A DNA stretch of 64,000 nt from Pseudomonas mandelii. Its GTDB lineage: Bacteria; Pseudomonadota; Gammaproteobacteria; Pseudomonadales; Pseudomonadaceae. Below, in pieces: positions 26,636-37,712 of the stretch (positions within the stretch are counted from its first letter, which is position 1; each line of letters starts with the position of its first letter). Position numbers and translations under genes: made by a program. The notes below the pieces were generated by a model that ran no database searches, had not been told where the DNA came from, and saw nothing but the letters and a program-made list of their open reading frames with translations. Location: positions 1,178,001-1,242,000 of the forward strand of contig NZ_LT629796.1 of the NCBI RefSeq assembly GCF_900106065.1, written 5' to 3'.

Positions 26636-27565
26636 ATGACCATGACCACTCCAGCTTCAACTCAAAATCAAGCGGTAACAGTCGATCAAAGCCTGCTGTA
26701 CCCGTCCCCGTACAAAGAATTCTGGCAAGCGTTTTCCAAGAACAAAGGCGCCGTTGCCGGCCTGATGTTCATGCTGCTGGTGATTTTCTGCGCGATTTTC
26801 GCGCCGTGGGTTGCTCCGCATAACCCGAGCGAGCAATACCGTGACTTCCTGTTGACCCCGCCGTCCTGGCTGGAGGGCGGGCAGATCCAGTTCCTGCTCG
26901 GCACCGATGAACTGGGGCGCGACCTGCTGTCGCGCCTGATCAACGGTTCGCGCCTGTCCCTGCTGATCGGCTTGTCGTCGGTGGTGATGTCGCTGATTCC
27001 GGGCATCCTTCTAGGCCTGTTCGCCGGCTTCTTCCCGAAACTGCTCGGCCCGACCATCATGCGTCTGATGGACATCATGCTGGCCCTGCCGTCCCTGCTG
27101 CTGGCGGTGGCGATTGTCGCCATCCTCGGCCCTGGCCTGATCAACACCATTATTGCCATCGCCGTGGTTTCGTTGCCGTCCTATGTTCGTCTGACCCGCG
27201 CTGCGGTGATGGGCGAATTGAACCGCGACTATGTGACCGCCGCGCGCCTGGCCGGTGCCGGTCTGCCACGCCTGATGTTCGTCACCGTGCTGCCCAACTG
27301 CATGGCGCCGCTGATCGTTCAGGCCACCCTGAGTTTCTCTTCGGCGATTCTCGATGCCGCGGCACTGGGCTTCCTCGGCCTTGGCGTACAACCGCCAACC
27401 CCTGAGTGGGGCACCATGCTGGCTTCGGCTCGCGACTACATCGAACGCGCCTGGTGGGTGGTAAGTCTGCCTGGTTTGACCATTTTGCTCAGCGTGCTGG
27501 CAATCAACTTGATGGGCGACGGTCTGCGCGATGCGCTCGACCCGAAACTCAAGAACGCCGCCTGA
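26636..27565 (+). CDS. dppC: Dipeptide ABC transporter permease DppC
   Basis: A 309-residue inner-membrane permease. An N-terminal OppC-type region ([20 protein letters not shown]) precedes the BPD_transp domain with EAA loop [18 protein letters not shown] and [15 protein letters not shown], a DppC/OppC hallmark. ATG 26636 lies only 7 bp after the dppB stop, indicating coupled translation. Confidence 0.95.
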   Translation: MTMTTPASTQNQAVTVDQSLLYPSPYKEFWQAFSKNKGAVAGLMFMLLVIFCAIFAPWVAPHNPSEQYRDFLLTPPSWLEGGQIQFLLGTDELGRDLLSRLINGSRLSLLIGLSSVVMSLIPGILLGLFAGFFPKLLGPTIMRLMDIMLALPSLLLAVAIVAILGPGLINTIIAIAVVSLPSYVRLTRAAVMGELNRDYVTAARLAGAGLPRLMFVTVLPNCMAPLIVQATLSFSSAILDAAALGFLGLGVQPPTPEWGTMLASARDYIERAWWVVSLPGLTILLSVLAINLMGDGLRDALDPKLKNAA

Positions 27566-27575
27566 GGAGATTCAA

Positions 27576-28544
27576 ATGTCACTGTTAGAAATCAAGAATC
27601 TCAACGTTCGCTTCGGCGACAAGAACGCGGTTCCGGTGGTCGACGGGCTCGACATTACCGTGGACAAGGGCGAAGTCCTGGCCATCGTTGGCGAGTCGGG
27701 TTCCGGTAAATCCGTGACCATGATGGCGCTGATGGGCTTGATCGAGCACCCGGGGATCGTCACCGCCGACGCGCTGAATTTCGACGGCAAGAACATGCTC
27801 AAGCTCAGCAACCGTCAGCGTCGGCAAATCGTCGGCAAAGACCTGGCCATGGTCTTCCAGGACCCGATGACCGCGCTGAACCCGAGCTACACCGTCGGCT
27901 TCCAGATTGAAGAAGTGCTGCGCCTGCACCTGAAAATGTCCGGCAAGCAGGCCCGCGCACGCGCCATCGAACTGCTGGAAAAAGTGGAAATCCCGGGCGC
28001 CGCCAGTCGTATGGACGCCTACCCGCATCAGCTTTCCGGCGGTATGAGCCAGCGTGTTGCAATCGCCATGGCGATTGCCGGCGAACCGAAACTGCTGATC
28101 GCCGACGAACCGACCACGGCATTGGACGTAACGATCCAGGCGCAGATCATGGACCTGCTGCTGGCGTTGCAGAAAGAGCAGAACATGGGCCTGGTGCTGA
28201 TCACGCACGACCTCGCGGTCGTGGCCGAAACCGCTCAGCGTGTGTGCGTGATGTACGCCGGCCAGGCGGTTGAAGTGGGTCAGGTTCCTCAGTTGTTCGA
28301 CATTCCGGCACACCCTTACAGCGAAGCGCTGCTCAAGGCGATTCCGGAACACAGCCTGGGTGCCACGCGCCTGGCCACGTTGCCGGGCATCGTTCCCGGT
28401 CGCTATGACCGTCCGCAGGGTTGCCTGCTGTCGCCACGCTGCCCGTATGTGCAACACAGCTGCCGCGCCCAGCGTCCAGCCCTGGACCCGAAAAGCAACA
28501 GCCTCGCCCGCTGCTTCTACCCGCTGAATCAGGAGGTGGCGTAA
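27576..28544 (+). CDS. dppD: Dipeptide ABC transporter ATPase DppD
   Basis: A 322-residue cytoplasmic ATPase with Walker A GESGSGKS, signature [15 protein letters not shown] and Walker [13 protein letters not shown]. The C-terminal OppD/F extension carries the CLLSPRCPY cysteine region that in relatives binds an iron-sulfur cluster. GAGGAG precedes ATG 27576. Its stop overlaps the dppF start by one base (TAATG). Confidence 0.95.
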   Translation: MSLLEIKNLNVRFGDKNAVPVVDGLDITVDKGEVLAIVGESGSGKSVTMMALMGLIEHPGIVTADALNFDGKNMLKLSNRQRRQIVGKDLAMVFQDPMTALNPSYTVGFQIEEVLRLHLKMSGKQARARAIELLEKVEIPGAASRMDAYPHQLSGGMSQRVAIAMAIAGEPKLLIADEPTTALDVTIQAQIMDLLLALQKEQNMGLVLITHDLAVVAETAQRVCVMYAGQAVEVGQVPQLFDIPAHPYSEALLKAIPEHSLGATRLATLPGIVPGRYDRPQGCLLSPRCPYVQHSCRAQRPALDPKSNSLARCFYPLNQEVA

Positions 28545-29524
28545 TGGCCGTCGTACTTACCGCCCGCGACCTGACCCGTCACTACGAAGTGTCCCGTGGC
28601 CTGTTCAAGGGCCATGCGACCGTGCGCGCCCTGAACGGCGTGTCGTTCGAACTGGAAGCCGGCAAGACCCTCGCCGTTGTAGGTGAGTCGGGCTGCGGCA
28701 AATCCACCCTGGCCCGCGCCCTGACGCTGATCGAAGAGCCCTCCTCCGGCTCCTTGAAAATCGCCGGGCAGGAAGTCGCCGGCGCCGACAAGGCTCAGCG
28801 CAAACAACTGCGCAAAGACGTGCAGATGGTGTTCCAGAGCCCTTACGCGTCGTTGAACCCACGGCAGAAAGTCGGTGATCAACTCGCCGAGCCGCTGCTG
28901 ATCAACACCAGCCTGAGCGCCTCGGAACGTCGCGAGAAAGTACAGGCGATGATGAAGCAGGTAGGCTTGCGTCCTGAGCACTATCAGCGTTATCCGCACA
29001 TGTTCTCCGGCGGTCAGCGCCAGCGGATCGCCCTCGCTCGCGCGATGATGCTGCAACCGAAAGTGCTGGTCGCGGACGAACCGACCTCGGCGCTGGACGT
29101 ATCGATTCAGGCGCAGGTGCTCAACCTGTTCATGGATTTGCAGCAAGAGTTCAACACCGCCTACGTGTTCATCTCCCACAACCTGGCGGTGGTGCAACAC
29201 GTCGCCGATGACGTGATGGTGATGTACCTCGGCCGCCCGGTGGAAATGGGGCCGAAGAACGACATCTACGAGCGTCCTCTGCACCCGTACACCCAGGCGC
29301 TGCTGTCGGCCACCCCGACCATTCACCCGGACCCGAACAAGCCGAAGATCAAGATCGTCGGCGAACTGCCCAACCCGCTGAACCCGCCGTCCGGCTGCGC
29401 ATTCCACAAGCGCTGCCCTTACGCGACCGAGCGCTGCAGCACCGAAGAGCCGGCCCTGCGCCTGCTCGACAGCCGCCAGGTGGCTTGCCACTACGCCGAG
29501 CAGTTCCTCGACGGCGCGGCATAA
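28544..29524 (+). CDS. dppF: Dipeptide ABC transporter ATPase DppF
   Basis: A 326-residue ATPase partner of DppD with Walker A GESGCGKST, signature FSGGQRQRIALARAM and Walker B LVADEPTSALD. The C-terminal extension has GCAFHKRCPYATERC. It is the last gene of the dpp locus, followed by a REP pair and a strong terminator. Confidence 0.95.
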   Translation: MAVVLTARDLTRHYEVSRGLFKGHATVRALNGVSFELEAGKTLAVVGESGCGKSTLARALTLIEEPSSGSLKIAGQEVAGADKAQRKQLRKDVQMVFQSPYASLNPRQKVGDQLAEPLLINTSLSASERREKVQAMMKQVGLRPEHYQRYPHMFSGGQRQRIALARAMMLQPKVLVADEPTSALDVSIQAQVLNLFMDLQQEFNTAYVFISHNLAVVQHVADDVMVMYLGRPVEMGPKNDIYERPLHPYTQALLSATPTIHPDPNKPKIKIVGELPNPLNPPSGCAFHKRCPYATERCSTEEPALRLLDSRQVACHYAEQFLDGAA

Positions 29525-29530
29525 AAAAAT

Positions 29531-29620
29531 GTGAGAGCGAGCCTGCTCGCGAAGGCGTTAACCCGGTCAACATCAATGTCGACTGACACGCCGCTTTCGC
29601 GAGCAGGCTCGCTCCCACAG
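29531..29620. repeat. REP-type inverted pair
   Basis: GAGCGAGCCTGCTCGCGAAG and, inverted, TTCGCGAGCAGGCTCGCTCC follow dppF. Confidence 0.88.
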
Positions 29621-29640
29621 CAATAGGTGAGCTGTTCAAT

Positions 29641-29689
29641 AACCCCTTCTGCCCCGGCTGCGCATCAGCCGGGACAGAAGGGGTTTTCA
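29641..29689 (+). terminator. Terminator of the dpp locus (bidirectional candidate)
   Basis: A 19-bp stem starting AACCCCTTCTG with one mismatch and a 7-nt loop, followed by TTTTC. It also lies downstream of the minus-strand gene at 29702 and has A's on its left flank only weakly. Confidence 0.88.
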
Positions 29690-29701
29690 TTTGCCTGCGG
29701 T

Positions 29702-29953
29702 TTATGTCTGGCTGTCGCCTTCATCATCGCTGTCCGGTTCATCAGTGGTCGAATCATCGTCGTCCGCACTGCCGCCCTGCCCTTGGTCGCCTGGCTCCGA
29801 CTCGGACGCGGCGATCATCAGCCCAGTGTGCGTCACCTGCCCACTCGAAGCCTGCTCACGATGGTCCGGGCATTCCGCCCAGGCCGCTGACATGCCAACC
29901 AACAGCAGTACCCAAACTTTCAGCAACAACACAATGCGTTGAAAAATGCTCAT
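29702..29953 (-). CDS. Small exported protein with acidic tail
   Basis: An 83-residue protein. The N-terminus MSIFQRIVLLLKVWVLLLVG ends in an AWA-type cleavage site before ECPDHREQ. The mature part is short and its last 35 residues are dominated by Asp, Glu, Ser and Gly (SADDDDSTTDEPDSDDEGD). One Cys lies at the mature N-terminus region but there is no clear lipobox. Monocistronic and convergent with dppF. Metal or cation binding by the acidic tail is conceivable; the function is unknown. Confidence 0.6.
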   Translation of the reverse strand: MSIFQRIVLLLKVWVLLLVGMSAAWAECPDHREQASSGQVTHTGLMIAASESEPGDQGQGGSADDDDSTTDEPDSDDEGDSQT

Positions 29954-30132
29954 GGCTGATTCCATCCTTATCGCAGGTGAAACGTGGTGGCCCGACGGCA
30001 CTGGTAGACATCCGGTCCCGATGGGGCGGGTTGGGTTCTCCAGATAGGACTCTAACGATGCGCGGGAAATGCAGTGGGTGGGGAGAACGGATTTGAATAA
30101 TGCCTATAACCAGATCAGCTAAATTACGCGAG

Positions 30133-31317
30133 CTATCTGCGAGTTGCCTGGCAAACCAGTGGCATGGACAAGATCGCCAAGGCCGCACACCCAAGCCAGA
30201 CACTATGCCCACCAAAGTGGCCATAAAGTTGGCCTCCAAGCGTCGGAGAAAGCAGCACACTCGCGCTCCAACACATTGAGAAAAGACCAAAGTAGTGCCC
30301 GCTTTTTCCCGCTTGTGCGCGCTTCATGACCATCACGTTCAAAGTAGGCATGAAGAGAATTTCGCCAAGCGTCCAGATAGCGGTCGAGAGGCAGAGATAA
30401 AACACACCGGCGCCCAAGGGCAACATGCCAAGCCCGCAGGCCAGCAAAATGCTGCCTGCCAGCAGCCGCCAGCGTGCGCTCCATCGCTCGCTCCAATGAG
30501 ATATCGGGATTTGCAGTACCACCACCAGCACTGCGTTGAGCGCAAATTGCCAACCAATGACTTCAGCACCCAACCGATAGTAATCAAGTAAATAGTTGCC
30601 CAACATGCTGTAGACCGGCTCAAAGGCAAGACCGAGCAAGACTGAGGCCCCCAACAGCCAGAGGAAAGGCTTGTCGCGATACGGTACGCAAGAACCTGAA
30701 GCCCCCTCGGAGTCCTCATCCTGCCTCAGAATATCTCGCTGATGTGTCGCCCGAACAAACCAGACCAAGGCCAGCAGAGACATGGCGGCACTGAGAAAAA
30801 ATACCCAACGAAAATCCGTCTGCGCCAGGACGCCACCCACCACTCCGGCAACTGCCATGCCCAAATTGCTGGCAACACGGTTCAATGACTGCGAGCGAGT
30901 CCGCTGTGCAACCTCGCAATACTCCATGATCAACCGCTGATGAAGGGTGCGAATCGCACCATCAAGTACCCCGCTGAACAGAAGCAGACCTGCCAACAAA
31001 AGCACATCTGTAACCAGTCCCAACAAGACCAAAATCCACGCTGAAACAAAAAACAGCGCGGCAGTGAGTCGAGCCGTCGGGAAATGCTCACTCAGCAGTC
31101 CTCCCCCCATCGACCCTATCAACAAGCCGGCTCCGTACCCGGACAACAACCATCCAACGGTTTCAATCGGCAACGCCAACGCCTGACGCAGGTACAACGC
31201 CATGAACAGCTTCACCATGGCGCTCAAACGGCTGATAAAAATCAACGCAGCAAGCACCCAGGCCATTGGGCAGAAATAGCCACTGAGCCGAATCGGGTAA
31301 ATGTACCGATCAGTCAT
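30133..31317 (-). CDS. MFS transporter, probable exporter of the three-gene operon
   Basis: A 394-residue major-facilitator permease with twelve predicted helices. The loop 2-3 motif region reads GGGLLSEHFPTARL, and a charged central loop (QRDILRQDEDSEG) separates the halves. Its start lies eight bases inside the end of the preceding gene, so it is translationally coupled to the FemAB-like gene. Resemblance is to drug-efflux type MFS proteins. Export of the product made by the two upstream enzymes is inferred from context. Confidence 0.75.
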   Translation of the reverse strand: MTDRYIYPIRLSGYFCPMAWVLAALIFISRLSAMVKLFMALYLRQALALPIETVGWLLSGYGAGLLIGSMGGGLLSEHFPTARLTAALFFVSAWILVLLGLVTDVLLLAGLLLFSGVLDGAIRTLHQRLIMEYCEVAQRTRSQSLNRVASNLGMAVAGVVGGVLAQTDFRWVFFLSAAMSLLALVWFVRATHQRDILRQDEDSEGASGSCVPYRDKPFLWLLGASVLLGLAFEPVYSMLGNYLLDYYRLGAEVIGWQFALNAVLVVVLQIPISHWSERWSARWRLLAGSILLACGLGMLPLGAGVFYLCLSTAIWTLGEILFMPTLNVMVMKRAQAGKSGHYFGLFSMCWSASVLLSPTLGGQLYGHFGGHSVWLGCAALAILSMPLVCQATRR

Positions 31318-32362
31318 CCCATAGATCCAGGTTGCGCCTTACTTCGCTTTGGATGCCCTTTGAAGCGAAAGGAATATCCGAGCGAACCTCATGCTCTGCA
31401 TCAAAAAAATATTGCGCTTGTAACCGCCCCTCGGCATCCAGACCCAGTAAAGGGTTATTGATCAGAAAGTGTCTGGTGGACACACAAAGCGCCCTTGTTC
31501 GAATCAACAACCGCCATTGACCGAATGCGTTTTCAGGAACAACTGCCGTCGTCCCAAAGCGTTTCTTGTACTGGAATGTTCCTTTGCTCAGAAATGGCTC
31601 GCAGCCCTGGAAGTCGACACAGTCAATCGCTGGATGGTCGGATGCCCACTCAAGGATCGCGTGGTAGACATAATTCTGCGCTCCATTGGCCCGGTAGACG
31701 GCGGCTCCCTCCTTCACTCCGATCAACCGCGCATTCAAGGTGCGTGTCGATTCATTAATCTGGGAAATACTGCCCGCCACCCACTCACCCTTTAAATGAA
31801 CTCGAAACAACACGCCTTGTTTAAATAAGTCGAGATAAGCCGCTTGCTCCGGCACGCTTCGCGCAAAACACCCGTAACGGGCGCTCATTGTCGGGACGTG
31901 CATCGACCGATAGAACGCAAAGAAGTCTTTATCTTCAAACGACACATCGAAATCAAAACCTTGTCCGGCCAATTGAGTGCGACGCTTGTTTTCTCGATGG
32001 GAGAATTGGCTCAGTACCTGCTGCCATCCAGCTGAAACATCAACTTGCTGGTGAATCCTGCTCACGCCAACAATATCGCCAGGCTGCCGGTATTGCTGAA
32101 TGACCTCCAAGGGAGCCATCAACAAGTACAAGTCGGTTTGATCCTGCTTTATGAAACCCTCAAGCTGGTGCCACTCCAGAGTTCCTTCCTGCTCTATATA
32201 CGACTTTTCAAAAAAACACTGCGCCACAAACGGTGCGATATAAACCAAACCTTCCGCCACTCCTGCATAAACCAGGCATGCCGATTCTCCAGCTCTGGAG
32301 TCGCCCCGATAGACGCGAAAATGGCAGAGCGCTTTGCTGATCATGTGAGGATCAAAGCTCAT
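31310..32362 (-). CDS. FemAB/GNAT-like transferase (GNAT_6/BioF2-like)
   Basis: A 350-residue soluble protein. The block HRENKRRTQLAGQGFDFDV, then YRSMHVPTMSARYG, GEWVAGSISQ and the C-terminal DCVDFQGCEPFLSKGTFQYK-KRFG follow the FemAB/GNAT_6 pattern, in which such proteins transfer acyl or aminoacyl groups (some from charged tRNA) to an amine. The substrate cannot be read from sequence. It overlaps the stop of the upstream gene by 4 bp (ATGA). The overlap arrangement marks one operon with the PLP-like and MFS genes. Confidence 0.65.
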   Translation of the reverse strand: MSFDPHMISKALCHFRVYRGDSRAGESACLVYAGVAEGLVYIAPFVAQCFFEKSYIEQEGTLEWHQLEGFIKQDQTDLYLLMAPLEVIQQYRQPGDIVGVSRIHQQVDVSAGWQQVLSQFSHRENKRRTQLAGQGFDFDVSFEDKDFFAFYRSMHVPTMSARYGCFARSVPEQAAYLDLFKQGVLFRVHLKGEWVAGSISQINESTRTLNARLIGVKEGAAVYRANGAQNYVYHAILEWASDHPAIDCVDFQGCEPFLSKGTFQYKKRFGTTAVVPENAFGQWRLLIRTRALCVSTRHFLINNPLLGLDAEGRLQAQYFFDAEHEVRSDIPFASKGIQSEVRRNLDLWDD

Positions 32363-33744
32363 GGATTACAAGGGCTGCGAAGGATCTCCATCATCTCTTC
32401 AGCACTATCAATAAAAGACAAACCCTCTGTGGGGATGCATTCAAAATCCCGCCCGCAATAGGTGCCCGACGCGTGGATGGTGCAACCGTCCATACCCTCA
32501 AGTAGTTGTCGATCAATTGCATTCAGGCAACCTGTCATGGCCATCACCAATGACCACTCTTTCAGATCACGAGGATCGGCTGGCAAGCTGACGAGCGTAT
32601 TCGCGAGAAACTGAGCGCATTCACTGTAGCGCTGCATGCACTCATGAAGCGAAACGACTATTCCCGAGCCGCCATTGGCCCTGACCCGCGCAGTCATTTC
32701 CACTGCGGTAGGTGGCAGGTGTGTATAAAAAGTGTGTTCGAGTACTTCGTCTGGACTCCATGTTGTGGCAGGAAAGTGCGCAGACTCCGACTGCACCCAT
32801 AAACCGTCGGCCCCCTGCTTATAGCGTGGAGCAGAAGCACCCTCAAAATTTCCGTCGAGCAAGTGCAGAACCATGTCGCTGGTTGCGAGATGTTGAACCA
32901 ACAAAAATGACGGAGTGGAAACCTGTGTCCCGTGACGCTTCATCACATCCACACCTGAGCAATATCCCAGAAGACCATAAGCACTCGACACAGCATGCAC
33001 ATGCACGGTCTTGCGGTCAGTGTCCCAGGCGTCACCATACTCAAAATCAAAAAAAGCCCGGGCTTGATCAGAAAACCGGTAGTTCTCGAGACGGAGGGAA
33101 TGCCACAACTTCGAATCACCCAATGGACGACGATTGAAGAGATCCTTGAACTGTTGTCCAACAACCTTTACTGCTTCCGGCGACTCAGTATCCAGCACGA
33201 ACACAGGATTCAAAGCACGCAATCGAGGATCGTCGTAAAGTTCGGATCTACGCAACTTTTCAGTCGTCAGGGCAGGCGTCAGCGTGACAATGCGTAACTG
33301 CTCTGGGTGGACCAGCTTGTTTTTAAGTGCCCGTAGAACCGCATCACGTAGAGCGATGGCTTTGTTTCCGGATGAGGGGGAAAACAACACAATACTGTCG
33401 CCGGTATCCTGAATATGGCGAATGGCGCGCGCAACGATCAGCGTCGAGGCAAAGGTCTTTGTGGTTTGAGTATTTGCGTTTTGCCTCAGGTCGAACAAAC
33501 GCAACGGCATACCTCGGTAACGGCCCATCTCAAAAAATTGCGCAGTGGCGACAGAAAGGAAGGCCTGCATTCGCGGCTCCATTTCGGGCAGCTTCATGGA
33601 AGGCTCAAAAGCGTCGTCACGGATGCTGACTTCGAAACAGGGAGCACTGCTGACGATCAGATCGTAGTAACGTTCGATGACAGAAATGGGAGTCAGAGGT
33701 CGTTGGGTTGTCAGTGCAGCCGCATCGGTTTTCATTACATCCAT
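32359..33744 (-). CDS. PLP fold-type II-like enzyme (possibly DUF6002 family)
   Basis: A 461-residue protein. The stretch QTTKTFASTLIVARAI followed by VLFSPSSGNKAIALRDAV resembles the catalytic-Lys helix and the SSGN loop of threonine-synthase or cysteate-synthase-like PLP enzymes, about 40 residues apart as expected. I suspect the DUF6002 group but am not certain. AGGAG lies ten bases before ATG 33744. First gene of a coupled operon with a FemAB-like transferase and an MFS exporter, suggesting synthesis of a modified amino acid or small peptide. Base composition is lower in GC than neighbouring prfC. Confidence 0.55.
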   Translation of the reverse strand: MDVMKTDAAALTTQRPLTPISVIERYYDLIVSSAPCFEVSIRDDAFEPSMKLPEMEPRMQAFLSVATAQFFEMGRYRGMPLRLFDLRQNANTQTTKTFASTLIVARAIRHIQDTGDSIVLFSPSSGNKAIALRDAVLRALKNKLVHPEQLRIVTLTPALTTEKLRRSELYDDPRLRALNPVFVLDTESPEAVKVVGQQFKDLFNRRPLGDSKLWHSLRLENYRFSDQARAFFDFEYGDAWDTDRKTVHVHAVSSAYGLLGYCSGVDVMKRHGTQVSTPSFLLVQHLATSDMVLHLLDGNFEGASAPRYKQGADGLWVQSESAHFPATTWSPDEVLEHTFYTHLPPTAVEMTARVRANGGSGIVVSLHECMQRYSECAQFLANTLVSLPADPRDLKEWSLVMAMTGCLNAIDRQLLEGMDGCTIHASGTYCGRDFECIPTEGLSFIDSAEEMMEILRSPCNP

Positions 33745-33920
33745 TTGTCTTGTGCTCCTGCTCGTGGAAAGTCGCTACTTGCGAAATGTCCACCGAAAGC
33801 TAGACGTCAACGACTTCCATGTCTCGCGTAAAAGACTAGAGAAGTAAAAAGCAGAGCCCAGCTACAGAACTCCGTAAAAACGCCTACAGAAATGCCTGAC
33901 GTACGCGTACTGACTCATCG

Positions 33921-33965
33921 CTTGATGATGTTCGCCCGCCTTGCGGAATTTCACGTCCGGCCAGC
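33921..33965 (-). pseudogene. Relic of a prfC 3' end
   Basis: Bases 33944-33965 are identical over 22 bp to 34144-34165 in prfC, in the same reading frame (WPDVKFR). The next codons also align (GEHHQ against REHH-stop), with the stop lost. The spacing to the real prfC tail is exactly 200 bp. It looks like a duplicated or recombined prfC tail. Around it, 33745-33920 shows nothing further that I can identify. Confidence 0.55.
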
Positions 33966-34070
33966 ACTCGCGAAAGACGTCAACGATAATGCGGGCCGCC
34001 TGATAAACCGTGACGTCCTGACCACCATCGCGAGCTGGCTCGCCCCCACAGGGAATTGTGTCGGGCATGA

Positions 34071-34103
34071 AAAAGCCCCGGCGCTTTCACGACCGGGGCT
34101 TTT
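34071..34103. terminator. Terminator of prfC (bidirectional shape)
   Basis: AAAAGCCCCGG and CCGGGGCTTTT form an 11-bp stem, giving T's on either strand. It stands 19 bp after the prfC stop. A single REP half (CGCGAGCTGGCTCGCCCCCA) lies just beyond it at about 34029-34052. Confidence 0.9.
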
Positions 34104-34121
34104 GATTTTGCGACTCAGCGC

Positions 34122-35705
<1,584 letters not shown>

Positions 35706-36069
35706 GGGAAATCGCCTGGCAGGTGATTCAAAAAAGGGCGGCGAGTATAGCGCAAACCGACCGTCACGGACCACCGTTCGCCCTCTCGCCCATGGCGATC
35801 GACAGGTCCAAAGGGAGATCCAGGGTGGCTAATTGCTGCTAATTATGGAACCTTTTAAAAGGTGCAGACGTCCACTCCCCTGTTACAGCTCTCGTAGCAG
35901 GGTTTGAAAAACCTGCAAGTTAGCCTGACGAGGCTGCGCTTATGGCTCGATCTCATGCGGTTGCATCAGCATGAAGAGCTGCTTCTCGCGAACGTTGTTT
36001 TTCCCGGCAGCCAGGAATGGCATGCCACACGGGACTGCGTTCGCCGACAAAGAAAAAAGGAGTCCGCCT
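35706..36069. other. Gap between divergent prfC and the osmoprotectant operon
   Basis: No gene is seen in these 364 bp. ACCTTTTAAAAGGT (35850-35863) is a perfect 14-bp palindrome and a possible operator for either side. Promoters for both directions must lie here, but I cannot assign them. Confidence 0.4.
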
Positions 36070-36786
36070 GTGGCTATTCGCTATGGCAAGGGGCTGATAG
36101 GAGGTGCGGTTGTCGTCGCTCTCCTGGCCCTGCTGGTCCACTGGATTGGCATCAACACGATCGAACATTACCGCGACGATTTGTTGTTTTACCTGCAAGC
36201 TCACTTGATCCTCGTCCTTGTCTCCATGCTGGCCGCCCTCGTTGTGGGCATCCCCGCCGGTATTTTCCTCAGCCGCCCGAGCATGGTGGGCCGCGCTGAA
36301 CGCTTCATGCAGATCTTCAACATCGGCAACACCGTGCCGCCTCTTGCCGTACTGGCCATCGCCCTGGGGATCCTCGGCATCGGCAGCGGCCCCGCGATCT
36401 TCGCGCTGTTCCTCGCCTCGCTGTTGCCGATTGTGCGCAACACCTATGAAGGCCTGAAAAACGTTCAGGGCTCCCTCAAGGAAGCGGCCGTCGGCATCGG
36501 CATGACACCGACGCAAGTGCTGTGGCGGGTCGAACTGCCGAACGCCGTGCCGATCATCATCGGCGGCGTGCGCGTGGCCTTGGCGATCAACGTCGGGACG
36601 GCACCGCTGGCGTTCCTGATCGGCGCCAACAGCCTGGGCAGCCTGATTTTCCCTGGCATCGCCTTGAACAATCAGCCGCAACTGCTGCTCGGCGCGGCCT
36701 GCACCGCCCTGCTGGCCTTGCTGCTCGACGGCCTGGTGACACTCGCCAGCCGCCTCTGGCTCGAACGCGGCTTGCGCCCGTCTTAA
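36070..36786 (+). CDS. Osmoprotectant (choline/betaine) ABC permease
   Basis: A 238-residue OpuCB/YehW-type inner-membrane permease. The EAA-type loop is LKEAAVGIGMTPTQVLWRV, preceded by FNIGNTVPPLAVLAIALGIL. GTG 36070 (AAGGAG seven bases upstream) is preferred; the longer frame from 35971 would add a polar tail before the first helix. First gene of a four-gene operon with binding protein, second permease and ATPase. Confidence 0.88.
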   Translation: MAIRYGKGLIGGAVVVALLALLVHWIGINTIEHYRDDLLFYLQAHLILVLVSMLAALVVGIPAGIFLSRPSMVGRAERFMQIFNIGNTVPPLAVLAIALGILGIGSGPAIFALFLASLLPIVRNTYEGLKNVQGSLKEAAVGIGMTPTQVLWRVELPNAVPIIIGGVRVALAINVGTAPLAFLIGANSLGSLIFPGIALNNQPQLLLGAACTALLALLLDGLVTLASRLWLERGLRPS

Positions 36787-36806
36787 GCCTCGGCAAAGGA
36801 AATCTC

Positions 36807-37700
36807 ATGAAAAAAATATGCTTGTTTCTAGGCTGCGCCCTGCTGTTCGCAGGAATCGCCCAAGCCGCAGAAAAACCGGTCATCCGCATCGGCGCCCGGG
36901 TGTTCACCGAACAAACCCTGCTGGCGGAAATCACCTCCCAATACCTGCGCACCAAGGGTTACGACACTCAGGTGACCGGCGGTCTGGGCAGCAACCTGGC
37001 CCGAAGCGCCCACGAAAGTGGTCAGCTGGATTTGATGTGGGAATACACCGGCGTCTCGCTGGTGGCTTACAACCACATCACCGAGAAGCTCGACAGTGCG
37101 CAGTCCTACGCCAAGGTGAAGGAACTCGACGCGAAAAAAGGCCTGATCTGGCTGACTCCGTCGAAATTCAGCAACACCTACGCCCTGGCCCTGCCGGAAA
37201 CCACCGCTAAGGCTTACCCGCAGATCAACACCATCAGCGAGCTGAACACGGTGCTGCAGGCTGAAGCCAAGACCAATCATCTGGTGGCGCTGGATACCGA
37301 GTTCGCCAACCGTTCCGACGGTCTGGACGGCATGGTCGATCTCTACGGCATGAACCTGTCCCGCAAGAACATTCGGCAGATGGATGCCGGTTTGGTCTAC
37401 ACCGCGTTGCGCAATGGTCAGGTCTTCGCCGGACTGGTCTACACCACCGACGGTCGATTGAACGCCTTCAAGCTCAAACTGCTCGAAGACGACAAGCACT
37501 ACTTCCCGGACTACACCGCCGCGCCAGTTGTGCGTCAGGACTATCTCGACGCCCATCCAAAACTGGCGGAAGAAATAAAGCCGCTGGCTGAACTGTTCGA
37601 CGACGCCACCATGCGCCAGCTCAACGCGCGGGTCGATGTCGATCACGAAAGCCCTTCATCCGTTGCCGCAGACTTTCTGCGCCAGCATCCCTTGAACTGA
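36807..37700 (+). CDS. Osmoprotectant ABC substrate-binding protein
   Basis: A 297-residue periplasmic binding protein of the OpuAC/OpuCC family. Signal peptide MKKICLFLGCALLFAGIAQA, then EKPVIRIGARVFTEQTLLAE. The aromatic DLMWEYTG motif contributes to the quaternary-ammonium cage in relatives. It starts 20 bp after the first permease. Ligand (glycine betaine, choline or carnitine) not determined. Confidence 0.88.
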   Translation: MKKICLFLGCALLFAGIAQAAEKPVIRIGARVFTEQTLLAEITSQYLRTKGYDTQVTGGLGSNLARSAHESGQLDLMWEYTGVSLVAYNHITEKLDSAQSYAKVKELDAKKGLIWLTPSKFSNTYALALPETTAKAYPQINTISELNTVLQAEAKTNHLVALDTEFANRSDGLDGMVDLYGMNLSRKNIRQMDAGLVYTALRNGQVFAGLVYTTDGRLNAFKLKLLEDDKHYFPDYTAAPVVRQDYLDAHPKLAEEIKPLAELFDDATMRQLNARVDVDHESPSSVAADFLRQHPLN

Positions 37701-37712
37701 GGAGGAAAAGAC

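Noticed and set aside
33862..34068. A 68-codon frame on the minus strand as a gene
   Set aside because: It runs through a REP half and the prfC-tail relic; no ribosome site or recognisable domain.
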